Positions 25,546 to 34,402 of a DNA stretch of 64,000 nucleotides are shown in pieces. A model generated the notes under the pieces. The model had not been told where the DNA came from. It searched no databases and saw only the letters and a list, made by a program, of their open reading frames with translations. Numbering within the stretch: position 1 is the first letter of the stretch; each line of letters opens with the position of its first letter. The DNA lies in the NCBI GenBank assembly GCA_963974915.1, contig CAXBES010000005.1:1-64000 (forward strand). Reading direction: 5' to 3'. Source of the DNA: CAXBES01 sp963974915. GTDB taxonomy: Bacteria > Bacteroidota > Bacteroidia > Flavobacteriales > Flavobacteriaceae. Both the position numbers and the translations under genes were made by a program.

Positions 25546-26922
25546 CTATCGCAAATTCGCTTTTACTTCTTTGTTTAAATAAAAGCCTGTAACTACAGTT
25601 GAGAGTACATCAGCAATTGGAAATGAGATCCAAACACCCCAAACGCCAAAGAAACTAGGGAGAATTAAGATGAGTGGGATTAAGAAAAAGCCCTGCTTAG
25701 TAAGGCTTAATAATAGTGCCGGAACAGCCTTCCCAATAGCCTGGAAATACGAGGCACCAATTAACTGTACCACTATTACAGGTGTGGCTGCGAATACCCA
25801 GCGTAGAGCTCCAGGAGTTCTTTGTAAAAGTTCGTTATTGTGAGCAATTGTTTCGGCATCTAAGCTATCATTTCCACTAATAAAAATAGATACAAGATTT
25901 GGCGCAAAGATCATGATAATAGCGAAAATGAGTACTGCAAGTGCTCCGGAATACTTTATGGAAGTGTTTATGGATTCTCTAACACGGGCGAACTTTTCGG
26001 CGCCGTAATTATATCCCGCAATAGGTAAAAACCCCTGATTTACCCCAATTACGGGAAACAGTGCAAACATTAGCATTCTACTAATAATTCCGTAGGAAGC
26101 AACATCCAGAGCATCCCCAACCGTGATCAATACGTTGTTTAGCAGAATGGTTAAAACTGCTATAGTTCCTTGTCTTGCCAGGGTTACAAAGCTGAGACTA
26201 CTAATTTCAGAAACAATTTTTTTATGAAGAGAAAAGGAGCTTAGTTTTAATCTCAATTCACTCTTAACAATAAAAAACCACAGTATAAATGCAAAACAGA
26301 TCGCGTAACTAATAAATGTTGCCCAGGCAGCACCTTCCATACCATAACCTAGAACATTTATAAGGATATAATCCATAAAAATGTTTCCTATCGCGGGCAG
26401 CATCATGGCATACATAGCGAACTTCGGTTTTCCCTCGGCGCGTATGACGTTATTTCCCATCATGCACATGGATAGCATTACGATACCATACATGACAATA
26501 CGATAATAAATAAGAGCCAACTCTTTAAATGAATCGTCGGCACCAAAAAATTCAATGAGGTAATCCTGAAAAACTAAGCCTAGTGCGGCCAATATACCTG
26601 ATGTGAGAAAAGTGAGTGTAATTTGGTTTCCGAAGACACGTAGTGCTTTCTTATCATCACCGGACCCAAGCGCCCTTGATAGCACAGAGCTTCCTCCAAT
26701 CCCGATCGATAGACCAATAGCCCCAATAAAAAATGTTACCGGAATCACTACCGTGATCGCCGAAATAGCCAGAGGACCAATCCACCTACCCACAAAAATT
26801 GTATCGACGATCATGTTAAGCGACATGACCAATATCCCAATGGAAGCTGGAACCGCTTGTCTTACCAGCAATTTACTTATAGAATCGGTTCCAAGTATGT
26901 TCGATCTTTTTTGCTGACTCAT
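25546..26922 (-). CDS. MATE-family multidrug/cation antiporter
   Basis: 458 residues with about twelve membrane helices in two six-helix halves. The first half opens with LLVRQAVPASIGILVMSLNMIVDTIFVG and the second has a matching RQGTIAVLTILLNN segment. The MATE family exports drugs or metabolites in exchange for Na+ or H+. The gene begins 0-1 nt after hemH ends on the same strand, so the two are surely cotranscribed. A link with porphyrin export is possible but not known. Confidence 0.9.
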   Translation of the reverse strand: MSQQKRSNILGTDSISKLLVRQAVPASIGILVMSLNMIVDTIFVGRWIGPLAISAITVVIPVTFFIGAIGLSIGIGGSSVLSRALGSGDDKKALRVFGNQITLTFLTSGILAALGLVFQDYLIEFFGADDSFKELALIYYRIVMYGIVMLSMCMMGNNVIRAEGKPKFAMYAMMLPAIGNIFMDYILINVLGYGMEGAAWATFISYAICFAFILWFFIVKSELRLKLSSFSLHKKIVSEISSLSFVTLARQGTIAVLTILLNNVLITVGDALDVASYGIISRMLMFALFPVIGVNQGFLPIAGYNYGAEKFARVRESINTSIKYSGALAVLIFAIIMIFAPNLVSIFISGNDSLDAETIAHNNELLQRTPGALRWVFAATPVIVVQLIGASYFQAIGKAVPALLLSLTKQGFFLIPLILILPSFFGVWGVWISFPIADVLSTVVTGFYLNKEVKANLR

Positions 26923-27963
26923 TTAAGCGATCGCTGTTTTGAGATCTTTGATTTGCCATTCTTCGATCCAACGGCTTAAGACAGCTGCCCAGTCGTCGCG
27001 ATCGTTTAAACACGGTATTACGGTAAATTCTTCTCCTCCAACTTCATGAAAAATTTCTTCTCCTTCCATGGCAATTTCTTCTAATGTTTCCAAGCAATCA
27101 CTCACAAAAGCCGGGGTTACTACCACTAATTTTTTAGTCCCTGCGAGACCCATTCTTTCAATAGTTCTATCGGTATAAGGTTGTAACCAGGGATCGAAAC
27201 CTAGCCTCGATTGAAATGAGGATGAGTAGGTTCCTTCTTTTAAATTTAACTTTTCAGCGACCATTCTTGTTGTGGCAAGACATTGATGTCTATAGCAATA
27301 CTGGTGTGCTTTTGAGGGTGTGACACAACACTGATCATTAATTTTACAGTGGGAGCTTGTAATGTCACTTTTTCTTATATGCCTTTCGGGAACCCCATGG
27401 TAACTAAAAAGAAGATGTTCGTAGTCGAGATTCTTTATTTTTTCTGAAATGCTATCGGAAAGGACTTTGATATAGTCAGGTTTATTATAAAATGCCGGTA
27501 GCGACGTAATTTCAAGGTCAGGAAAATATTCTTTCTGAAGCTCCGCAACTTTCACATCGATCGTTTCTGTTGTTGCCATAGCAAATTGTGGATACAATGG
27601 AACTACCAAAACATCATTAACCCCTTGATCTACTAGCTCCTGAAGCCCTTTTTGAAGCGTCATACTTCCATATCGCATGGCCAAGGCTACGGGAATTGTC
27701 ACATTGTTCTTTACCTTCTCCTGAAGACGTTCAGATAATACAATAAGAGGTGACCCTTCTTCCCACCAGATCTTTTGATAAGCTTCCGCCGATTTCTTAG
27801 GTCGTGTATTTAGAATAATTCCTCTAACCAAGAGAATTCGCGCCCATTTTGGCACATCGATTACCCTTGGATCCATTAAAAACTCATCTAAGTATTTTTT
27901 TACGTCTGTAGGATTGGTACTATCCGGGGATCCAAGATTTACAAGAAGAACACCTTTTTTCAT
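26923..27963 (-). CDS. hemH: Ferrochelatase
   Basis: 346 residues. It inserts Fe(II) into protoporphyrin IX. Visible motifs are the start GVLLVNLGSPDSTNPTDVKKY, the catalytic His in FSYHGVPERH (about residue 187) and the conserved Glu region CLETLEEIAMEGEE. Between about 203 and 226 there is a Cys-rich insertion (HCKINDQCC and CYRHQC) not found in E. coli HemH, suggestive of the internal iron-sulfur or metal site known from some bacterial ferrochelatases. First gene of a two-gene unit with the MATE pump. Confidence 0.95.
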   Translation of the reverse strand: MKKGVLLVNLGSPDSTNPTDVKKYLDEFLMDPRVIDVPKWARILLVRGIILNTRPKKSAEAYQKIWWEEGSPLIVLSERLQEKVKNNVTIPVALAMRYGSMTLQKGLQELVDQGVNDVLVVPLYPQFAMATTETIDVKVAELQKEYFPDLEITSLPAFYNKPDYIKVLSDSISEKIKNLDYEHLLFSYHGVPERHIRKSDITSSHCKINDQCCVTPSKAHQYCYRHQCLATTRMVAEKLNLKEGTYSSSFQSRLGFDPWLQPYTDRTIERMGLAGTKKLVVVTPAFVSDCLETLEEIAMEGEEIFHEVGGEEFTVIPCLNDRDDWAAVLSRWIEEWQIKDLKTAIA

Positions 27964-27980
27964 ATTGTTTTAATAGAATG

Positions 27981-28014
27981 CAAAAATACCGCATATATTC
28001 TTATTGAAAAGCAA
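27981..28014 (-). promoter_or_regulatory. Promoter of hemH
   Basis: Minus strand TATTTTTG (27981-27988) with TTG (28012-28014) 23 nt upstream, 18 nt before the hemH ATG. The spacing is at the upper limit of the Bacteroidota consensus. Confidence 0.5.
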
Positions 28015-28093
28015 ATTGGTATAGATTAACGAAATAATAAGATAGATGATTACAAAATGTGATCTAATATAACATAATCGTAATATTACTTTT

Positions 28094-28987
28094 TTACGAT
28101 GATATACTGGTAATGTATTTCTTAGGGGTGGTTCCGAACTTCTTTTTAAAGGCTGCGATAAAATGGCTCGAAGTACTATATCCTACCTTTAAGCCTACTT
28201 CATTAACATTGTGTTGTCCGGTGGCGAGCAATTGTCTGGCGACTTCCATTTTATAATCGAACAAGAAACTAAATACCGAATCTCCGTAAATTTGTTTAAA
28301 CCCTTCCTTTAATCTATTCAAGGGTAAATTAATTTGATCTGCCAATTCCTGCAAAGAAGGAGGCTCCGCCATATTTGCAATTACAATTTGTTTTGCCTTT
28401 TTTATTTTAGCTACATTTTCTTCATCGACTAAAAAAGGACATTGTTCAATATCTGCGTCTTCGGGTCTATTAAAATAAAGACTTAACAACTCGTATGCCT
28501 TTCCTTTGAAGTATAATGGCTTAATGGATGGGTGTAAATTATAGTTCATCAATTGGTTAAGCACTATTGCCATTGACGGGGAAGTGTTTGCATCCTTGTA
28601 GTATTTTCTGTCCTTGTTTTCTTCACTTAGAAAGGTGATAAAGTTTGCTTCGGAAGAGAAAAGTCCGTGAAATTTATTTATAGGGAGTAAAACTGAAAGC
28701 ACCCATGAATTTGCCGAAACCTTTAAATTTAGGGGAAGATCCCGCTGTGGATTGTATAAGAGCAACGATTTGTCTTCAGACAGGGGTAAAGTATAGTTGC
28801 CTTCGTTAAAAGTGAAGATAACAGACCCTTTAATACAAAAATGAAACTGAATAAAGTTAGTTCCTATTTCCCTTGTAAACGTCTGACTTTCATTTGTTTC
28901 ATTATTAAATTTCAGAATAAAAAATCCATCTTCAATAGATACTTCTTCATAAAAACTTTGAGCGACATTTTCTTCGGTGATCTTCAT
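28094..28987 (-). CDS. AraC-family transcriptional regulator
   Basis: 297 residues. The N-terminal 190 form a cupin-like ligand domain with no family name I can give (REIGTNFIQFHFCIKGSVIF). The C-terminal AraC helix-turn-helix pair spans about 200-295 (LQELADQINLPLNRLKEGFKQIYG; VGYSTSSHFIAAFKKKFGTTPKKY). It is divergent from hemA, with a perfect 17-bp inverted repeat 18 nt before its own ATG. A role in controlling haem synthesis is suggested by position only. Confidence 0.88.
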   Translation of the reverse strand: MKITEENVAQSFYEEVSIEDGFFILKFNNETNESQTFTREIGTNFIQFHFCIKGSVIFTFNEGNYTLPLSEDKSLLLYNPQRDLPLNLKVSANSWVLSVLLPINKFHGLFSSEANFITFLSEENKDRKYYKDANTSPSMAIVLNQLMNYNLHPSIKPLYFKGKAYELLSLYFNRPEDADIEQCPFLVDEENVAKIKKAKQIVIANMAEPPSLQELADQINLPLNRLKEGFKQIYGDSVFSFLFDYKMEVARQLLATGQHNVNEVGLKVGYSTSSHFIAAFKKKFGTTPKKYITSISS

Positions 28988-29004
28988 AATATTTCATCTG
29001 TTTA

Positions 29005-29021
29005 TTTAGAATTATTCTAAA
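29005..29021. promoter_or_regulatory. Perfect 17-bp inverted repeat between the AraC-type gene and hemA
   Basis: TTTAGAATTATTCTAAA, fully symmetric about the central T. The 15-bp core TTAGAAT-T-ATTCTAA has the 7-1-7 layout of Fur/PerR/Zur boxes. It is 18 nt from the AraC-type start and 166 nt from the hemA start, so it more likely acts on the regulator gene, or on both. Confidence 0.55.
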
Positions 29022-29068
29022 CTAAGTGTAAAATTTTCTCTGTTAGTAGGCTAAATTAGGGGATTTAT

Positions 29069-29082
29069 ATGATAAATATCAT
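29069..29082. promoter_or_regulatory. Second inverted repeat upstream of hemA
   Basis: ATGATAAATATCAT, arms ATGATA/TATCAT around a central AA. AT-rich, so chance is possible. It sits about 70 nt upstream of the hemA -7 box. Confidence 0.25.
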
Positions 29083-29153
29083 TTTTTGGGTAAAATTCGC
29101 GCCTTTCGACACTATTGATACCTCTAGCGTTATTTTTTGGAAAAAAATGCAAT

Positions 29154-29161
29154 TATTTTTG
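29154..29161 (+). promoter_or_regulatory. -7 box of hemA
   Basis: TATTTTTG followed by TCGGG. The nearest TTG (29137-29139) is only 14 nt upstream, short for the consensus. The box excludes the in-frame ATG at 29115 as the main start. Confidence 0.4.
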
Positions 29162-29186
29162 TCGGGCATTCAAAACACCTTCGGGT

Positions 29187-30476
29187 ATGAATGTGTCAGG
29201 TATGAAATTAAACGGAATAACAAATACTATTCCTTCACAGGAGGGAAATTTTTATGCTATCGGACTTAATTACAAGAAGGCCGATGCGGAGATACGTGGA
29301 CATTTCAGTATAAGTGAAACTGCACAGAAAGATATTTTACAGCAAGCTAAAGCCGAAAACCTTCCGGCGTTAACCGTTATTTCTACTTGCAACAGAACCG
29401 AATTGTATGGTTTTGCGCAACATCCCTTTCAGATCATAAAATTACTCTGCGAACACACCAATGGAACCGTGGAGGAGTTTGAGAAAGTGGCCTACGTCTA
29501 TAAAAATGAAAAAGCCGTTTCACATCTTTTTAAAGTGGGCACCGGACTTGACAGTCAGATTCTAGGAGATTTTGAGATAATTAGTCAGTTACGAAATAGC
29601 TTCAAACAATCCAAGGAACTTAAACTCATGACACCCTTTACCGAGCGATTGGCAAATGCGGTGATTCAAGCGAGTAAGCGAATAAAGAATGAAACAAAGA
29701 TCTCCAGTGGAGCTACGTCGGTTAGCTTTGCAGCTGTGCAATATATCATGGCGCGCGTTCCTTACGTTTCAGAAAAAAATATTCTTCTCTTCGGAACAGG
29801 AAAAATAGGTAGAAACACTTGTGAAAATTTAATTAAACATACCAAAAACGAGCATATAACGCTTATAAACAGAACAAAGGACAAGGCTGAAAAAGTTGCC
29901 GGAAAGTTTAATCTGGTTGTGAAGGATTATGCCAATATCCAGAGTGAGATCGCGCAATCTGACATCCTTATTGTTGCAACAGGAGCACAACAACCTACCA
30001 TTTCGAAAGAGTTGCTTTATCTAAAAAGACCCCTTTTAATTTTAGATTTGTCGATTCCAAAAAACGTTGCAGAAAATGTTTCTGAAAACAAATATGTAAC
30101 ATTAGTTCATTTAGACGATCTCTCATCGGTAACCGATAAAACCCTGGCAAATCGCGCCGCTCAAATTCCAATGGCGAAAAGCATTATTAGTGAAATTGAG
30201 AACGAATTTAATGCCTGGGCAGAAAACCGAAAGTTTGCACCTACCATCAAGGCATTGAAATCGAAACTTGCGGAAATAAAATCCGGCGAAATCGATTTCC
30301 AACGTAAAAAAATAAACAACTTCAACGAAGAACAAGCCGAAATAATTAGCAATCGGATAATTCAGAAAATAACTACGCATTTCGCTAATCATTTAAAAGA
30401 TGATTCTATTCCTACAGCCGAAAGTATCGAACTCATCAGGAGTGTCTTTCAATTAGAAAACCAAAAAAATGGGTAA
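29187..30476 (+). CDS. hemA: Glutamyl-tRNA reductase
   Basis: First step of the C5 pathway: reduces glutamyl-tRNA to glutamate-1-semialdehyde with NADPH. From the ATG at 29187 it has 429 residues. The catalytic Cys68 is in ISTCNRTELYGF; the NADPH-binding region is LLFGTGKIGRNTCENL; the C-terminal dimerisation helix ends FQLENQ. An ATG at 29202 is an equally possible start. The ATG at 29115 lies upstream of the likely promoter and would add an atypical extension. It overlaps hemC by 8 nt. Confidence 0.94.
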   Translation: MNVSGMKLNGITNTIPSQEGNFYAIGLNYKKADAEIRGHFSISETAQKDILQQAKAENLPALTVISTCNRTELYGFAQHPFQIIKLLCEHTNGTVEEFEKVAYVYKNEKAVSHLFKVGTGLDSQILGDFEIISQLRNSFKQSKELKLMTPFTERLANAVIQASKRIKNETKISSGATSVSFAAVQYIMARVPYVSEKNILLFGTGKIGRNTCENLIKHTKNEHITLINRTKDKAEKVAGKFNLVVKDYANIQSEIAQSDILIVATGAQQPTISKELLYLKRPLLILDLSIPKNVAENVSENKYVTLVHLDDLSSVTDKTLANRAAQIPMAKSIISEIENEFNAWAENRKFAPTIKALKSKLAEIKSGEIDFQRKKINNFNEEQAEIISNRIIQKITTHFANHLKDDSIPTAESIELIRSVFQLENQKNG

Positions 30477-31380
30477 GGTCATTCGAATTGGAACCCGCGA
30501 TAGTCAATTAGCCCTATGGCAGGCAAATACCGTTAAGGACAAACTCGAAGCTCTGGGTTATAAAACCGAATTAGTAGCAATAAAATCGACCGGAGATCTC
30601 GTTTTAGACAAACCACTTTACGAACTTGGAATTACAGGTATTTTTACGAAGACGCTCGATGTAGCAATGCTAAACGGTACGGTAGATATTGCCGTTCATA
30701 GTATGAAAGATGTTCCAACCTTATTACCAAAGGGAATTGTACAAGCCGCAGTTTTAGAAAGAGCCTCGTTTGAAGATATTTTACTAACTAAAGATCAACC
30801 CAACTTCGAAAACCCTGCAACCATTGCTACCGGAAGTCTTAGGAGAAAAGCACAATGGCTGCATCGCTATCCCCACCACAAAGTGGTGGATTTACGTGGT
30901 AACGTAAATACGAGGTTGCAAAAACTCGCGGATAGCGATTGGCAAGGCGCTGTTTTTGCGAAAGCCGGACTTGAACGAATTGAAGTTTTACCATCAGGTT
31001 TTAAAACTCTGGACTGGATGATTCCTGCTCCAGCGCAAGGTGCCATGGTTATTGCCACTTTAGAGAACGATGCATATTCTACCGAAGCAGCTTCCAAATT
31101 AAATCACATTAATTCTGAAATTTGCACGCATATTGAACGTGAATTCCTAAGAACATTAGAAGGCGGTTGTACCGCCCCAATTGGTGCGATTGCCAGAATC
31201 GTAAATGATAGAATCCAATTTAAAGGAGTTTTACTTTCCCTAGATGGCGAAACGAAATTGGAAATTGAGAAAGCTATTGACATAGCAAACTATAAAAACT
31301 TTGGGAAGGAATGTGCTAACAACATTCTCTCTAACGGTGGAGCAGAATTAATGCAATTGATAAAAAGGGAGATTTCTTAA
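30469..31380 (+). CDS. hemC: Hydroxymethylbilane synthase (porphobilinogen deaminase)
   Basis: 303-residue cytosolic enzyme that joins four porphobilinogens into hydroxymethylbilane. Visible are the start IRIGTRDSQLALWQANTVKDKL, the HSMKDVPT block, RGNVNTRLQKL, and Cys234 in EGGCTAPIGA, which carries the dipyrromethane cofactor. Length is normal. It overlaps hemA by 8 nt and lies 25 nt ahead of hemD. Confidence 0.97.
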   Translation: MGKVIRIGTRDSQLALWQANTVKDKLEALGYKTELVAIKSTGDLVLDKPLYELGITGIFTKTLDVAMLNGTVDIAVHSMKDVPTLLPKGIVQAAVLERASFEDILLTKDQPNFENPATIATGSLRRKAQWLHRYPHHKVVDLRGNVNTRLQKLADSDWQGAVFAKAGLERIEVLPSGFKTLDWMIPAPAQGAMVIATLENDAYSTEAASKLNHINSEICTHIEREFLRTLEGGCTAPIGAIARIVNDRIQFKGVLLSLDGETKLEIEKAIDIANYKNFGKECANNILSNGGAELMQLIKREIS

Positions 31381-31405
31381 AGCTCTTGCCCAATAAGATT
31401 TCAAA

Positions 31406-32068
31406 ATGAAATGTATTCTCTCCACAAAAAAACTTAATTCAGAACAACGAAATTTATTTCGAAATGATGAAGTTACACTAGTCGACTACGATGCAATTCA
31501 GATAACTTTCGTCGATTTCGAAATCCCCGAGAACGCTAAGAACATTATTTTCACAAGCAAGAATGCGGTAAAAGCATTTTTAACAAAATATGACACCAAT
31601 TTATATAAGACGAAATATACCATCTTTTGTGTAGGTAAGAAAACGAAGGCGCTTTTAGAAAGAAATGGCCATAAAGTGAAAAAAATGGCTAATTATGCTT
31701 CAGAATTGAGTGAATTTATTCAAAAACATCACAAAAATGACGTTTTTTATTTTTTCTGCGGAAACCTACGCCGCGAAGAATTACCCCTTTCTCTAAAGGC
31801 AGCAGATATTTCACTTTTCGAAGTAAAAACGTACGAAACTGAGTTAATTTTGACGAAATTTGATCAAAAATGGAGTAAAATCCTTTTTTTCAGCCCTAGC
31901 GGAGTACAAAGTTTTACAACTTACAACAGCATAAATGTTTCTGAAGCGATTTGCATTGGAGACACAACGGCTTCCGAAGCAAGAAAACACACCTCAAATG
32001 TGACTATAGCCAAGGAAACCACAATTGAAAGTGTGATTGAAACAGCAATTGAAAAACTTAAAGTTTAA
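31406..32068 (+). CDS. hemD: Uroporphyrinogen-III synthase
   Basis: 220 residues. The family is poorly conserved, but the pattern NIIFTSKNAVKAF, FCVGKKTKALLERNGH, FFCGNLRREELP, ILFFSPSGVQSF and AICIGDTTASEA is that of HemD, and the position between hemC and hemE supports it. It cyclises hydroxymethylbilane with ring-D inversion. Confidence 0.92.
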   Translation: MKCILSTKKLNSEQRNLFRNDEVTLVDYDAIQITFVDFEIPENAKNIIFTSKNAVKAFLTKYDTNLYKTKYTIFCVGKKTKALLERNGHKVKKMANYASELSEFIQKHHKNDVFYFFCGNLRREELPLSLKAADISLFEVKTYETELILTKFDQKWSKILFFSPSGVQSFTTYNSINVSEAICIGDTTASEARKHTSNVTIAKETTIESVIETAIEKLKV

Positions 32069-32103
32069 ATAATAAAGATCCTGTATCCCAACAGCTTAAT
32101 AAT

Positions 32104-33135
32104 ATGATAAAAAACGATTTATTCTTACGTGCCTTAAAAGGGGAAACTGTAGACCGCCCACCGGTTTGGATGATGCGTCAGGCAGGCCGTTATCTTCCCG
32201 AATTTATGGAGATAAAAGCGAAGTACGACTTCTTTACCAGATGTCAGACTCCCGAGCTGGCAAGTGAAATTACAGTTCAGCCTATTCGAAGATATGGCAT
32301 GGATGCAGCGATATTATTTAGTGATATATTGGTGATTCCGCAGGCAATGAACATCCATGTAGAGATGAAACCCGGAATTGGTCCATGGCTACCTCAGCCT
32401 ATTAGGTCACAAAAGGATTTGGAACGGGTAATCGTTCCCGATATTCACGACACATTAGGCTACGTGATGGATGCCATCAAAATGACGAAGGAAAAGCTCA
32501 ATGATGAAATTCCATTAATCGGTTTTGCGGGGAGTCCGTGGACTATTTTGTGCTATTGTGTTCAAGGTCAAGGAAGCAAGAATTTTGATATTGCAAAAGA
32601 ATTCTGTTTTACACAACCGGTTGCAGCTCATGAACTTTTGCAAAAGATCACTGATACTACTATCCTTTATCTAAAGGAAAAAGTGAAGGCAGGTGTAAAC
32701 GCCGTACAGGTTTTTGATAGTTGGGGCGGTATGTTATCTCCAACAGATTATCAGGAGTTTAGCTGGAAGTACATTCAGCAAATTATAGATGTCCTAAAAG
32801 ACGAAGCGCCGGTAATTGCCTTTGGTAAAGGTTGCTGGTTTGCTTTAGATACAATGGCTAAGAGTGGTGCTGCTGCCTTAGGTGTAGATTGGACTTGCGC
32901 CCCAAAAACAGCACGAAAACTAGCCGGGGGCAATATTACGCTTCAGGGTAATTTTGATCCTACAAGGTTGTTCAGCGAACCTAAAGAAATTAAAAGATTA
33001 GTAACACAGATGATCAATGAATTTGGAAAAGACCGATATATTGTAAATTTAGGACATGGAATACTCCCAAATATTCCCTTAGAAAATGCCGGGGCTTTTA
33101 TAGAAGCGGTGAAAGAATATAAATTGGAAAATTGA
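32104..33135 (+). CDS. hemE: Uroporphyrinogen decarboxylase
   Basis: 343 residues. The signature PVWMMRQAGRYLPE (about 21-34), the ILFSDILVIPQAM block with the catalytic Asp, and GFAGSPWTILCYCVQGQGS identify the enzyme that removes four carboxyls from uroporphyrinogen III. Its stop codon TGA overlaps the TTG start of the next gene. Confidence 0.97.
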   Translation: MIKNDLFLRALKGETVDRPPVWMMRQAGRYLPEFMEIKAKYDFFTRCQTPELASEITVQPIRRYGMDAAILFSDILVIPQAMNIHVEMKPGIGPWLPQPIRSQKDLERVIVPDIHDTLGYVMDAIKMTKEKLNDEIPLIGFAGSPWTILCYCVQGQGSKNFDIAKEFCFTQPVAAHELLQKITDTTILYLKEKVKAGVNAVQVFDSWGGMLSPTDYQEFSWKYIQQIIDVLKDEAPVIAFGKGCWFALDTMAKSGAAALGVDWTCAPKTARKLAGGNITLQGNFDPTRLFSEPKEIKRLVTQMINEFGKDRYIVNLGHGILPNIPLENAGAFIEAVKEYKLEN

Positions 33136-33623
33136 ACATCTGGAAACGAATTAGCAGATTAAGTTTAAAGCAATTTCTAAAGCTTTCGCTTTTATTTGCT
33201 GGAAATCCGCTGTTAATACTACCCACTTTGAAAGCAACAAAAGAAGCGATGTCTATTTGCGACGATTTATTTGGAAGATCGCATCACTTAAGTAACCGTG
33301 CTAATGCTTTTCGTCATGCTATTTGGAACATCCTTATTTCAGAAAAAACTCTTAAGCACACTAAAAATGCTCCTCAATCTGTAAATTGGGCAGAAAAATT
33401 TACCAATCTATACGAAAAAGTTACACAGAATGATCCTTTAGATGAAGCAATGGATCTTCATAATAACGAAATAGGAAGATCCGTGTTTTTAGAGAAAAAC
33501 GGCATAAAAACACAGGGTTTGATCGATTTTCTGCTAAAAAAGATGGAAAATGCTCAAAAAATAGCAACTATTGAAGATATAGAACACAATAAAAATGAAC
33601 TGGTTTATACTCAGGAAACATGA
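33132..33623 (+). CDS. DUF6973-like hypothetical protein
   Basis: 163 residues, cytoplasmic, starting with TTG inside the hemE stop (TTGA), so it depends on translational coupling. Conserved-looking segments are SNRANAFRHAIWNILIS and MDLHNNEIGRSVF, which I associate from memory with the DUF6973 family (His/Asn/Arg residues that could form an active site). Function unknown. No in-frame ATG exists before the conserved core, which supports the TTG. It sits in the hem operon with ATGA overlap to the next gene. Confidence 0.7.
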   Translation: MNIWKRISRLSLKQFLKLSLLFAGNPLLILPTLKATKEAMSICDDLFGRSHHLSNRANAFRHAIWNILISEKTLKHTKNAPQSVNWAEKFTNLYEKVTQNDPLDEAMDLHNNEIGRSVFLEKNGIKTQGLIDFLLKKMENAQKIATIEDIEHNKNELVYTQET

Positions 33624-34402
33624 TAAAAAACATTGTTAAAGGTATTCAGGCATACGGAGGTACTTTTAAGCTGATCTCGAAATTGGGATTGTGGAAATAT
33701 TTTGGAATTCCTATGCTAATAAGTTTTCTAACCGCTATTCTAATCGGATTTGCCGCTTGGGGATTTGCCGATAATATAGGCGGTCTTATCTCGAAATTAT
33801 GGTTCTGGGAATGGGGATCGGAAACGTTTAGAGTTGTTGGCGATATTTTGGGCGCCCTTATAATCATCGCGATTGGTCTTATACTCTATAAGCACATTGT
33901 AATGGCGTTAAGCGCGCCTTTTATGAGTCCGGTGTCTGAAAAGATCGAAGCGCACTTACTTGGTATAGATCATATTCACAGAGAGACATCCAATTTGTCT
34001 CAATTGTGGAGAGGGATACGAATTAATGTTAGAAACCTGCTTATGGAGCTTTTACTAACGATTCCAATACTGATACTCAGTTTTGTTCCGGTGGTAAATT
34101 TCGTCACTTCAATACTTTTATTTTTGGTGCAGTCGTATTACGCAGGATTTGGAAACATGGATTATACACTGGAACGCCACTTTCAGTATTCTGAGAGTGT
34201 TCGTTTTGTAAAGAAAAACAAAGGACTTGCTATTGGCAACGGGATCGTTTTTATGCTAATGCTCTTAATACCCGTGGTTGGAATCATACTGGTTCTACCT
34301 CTTTCGGTAACTGCATCCACCACCGAAACCGTAAAAGTTCTCAATGCAACCGGACGTTTAAAAGCGGCAGAAACTAAGCTTCAGAAAGGCACTAATGTAT
34401 AG
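33620..34402 (+). CDS. EI24/CysZ-like membrane protein
   Basis: 260 residues with four to six hydrophobic segments (YFGIPMLISFLTAILIGFAAW; VGDILGALIIIAIGLILY; LLMELLLTIPILILSFVPVV; IGNGIVFMLMLLIPVVGIIL). The SAPFMSPVSEKIE motif after the second helix is typical of the EI24 domain shared with the sulfate permease CysZ. Its substrate in Bacteroidota is unknown. Coupled by ATGA overlap to the previous gene and overlapping the next by 8 nt. Confidence 0.82.
   Translation: MIKNIVKGIQAYGGTFKLISKLGLWKYFGIPMLISFLTAILIGFAAWGFADNIGGLISKLWFWEWGSETFRVVGDILGALIIIAIGLILYKHIVMALSAPFMSPVSEKIEAHLLGIDHIHRETSNLSQLWRGIRINVRNLLMELLLTIPILILSFVPVVNFVTSILLFLVQSYYAGFGNMDYTLERHFQYSESVRFVKKNKGLAIGNGIVFMLMLLIPVVGIILVLPLSVTASTTETVKVLNATGRLKAAETKLQKGTNV

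Noticed and set aside
29115..29186. N-terminal extension of hemA from the ATG at 29115
   Set aside because: It crosses the probable -7 box at 29154-29161 and adds residues unlike other glutamyl-tRNA reductases.
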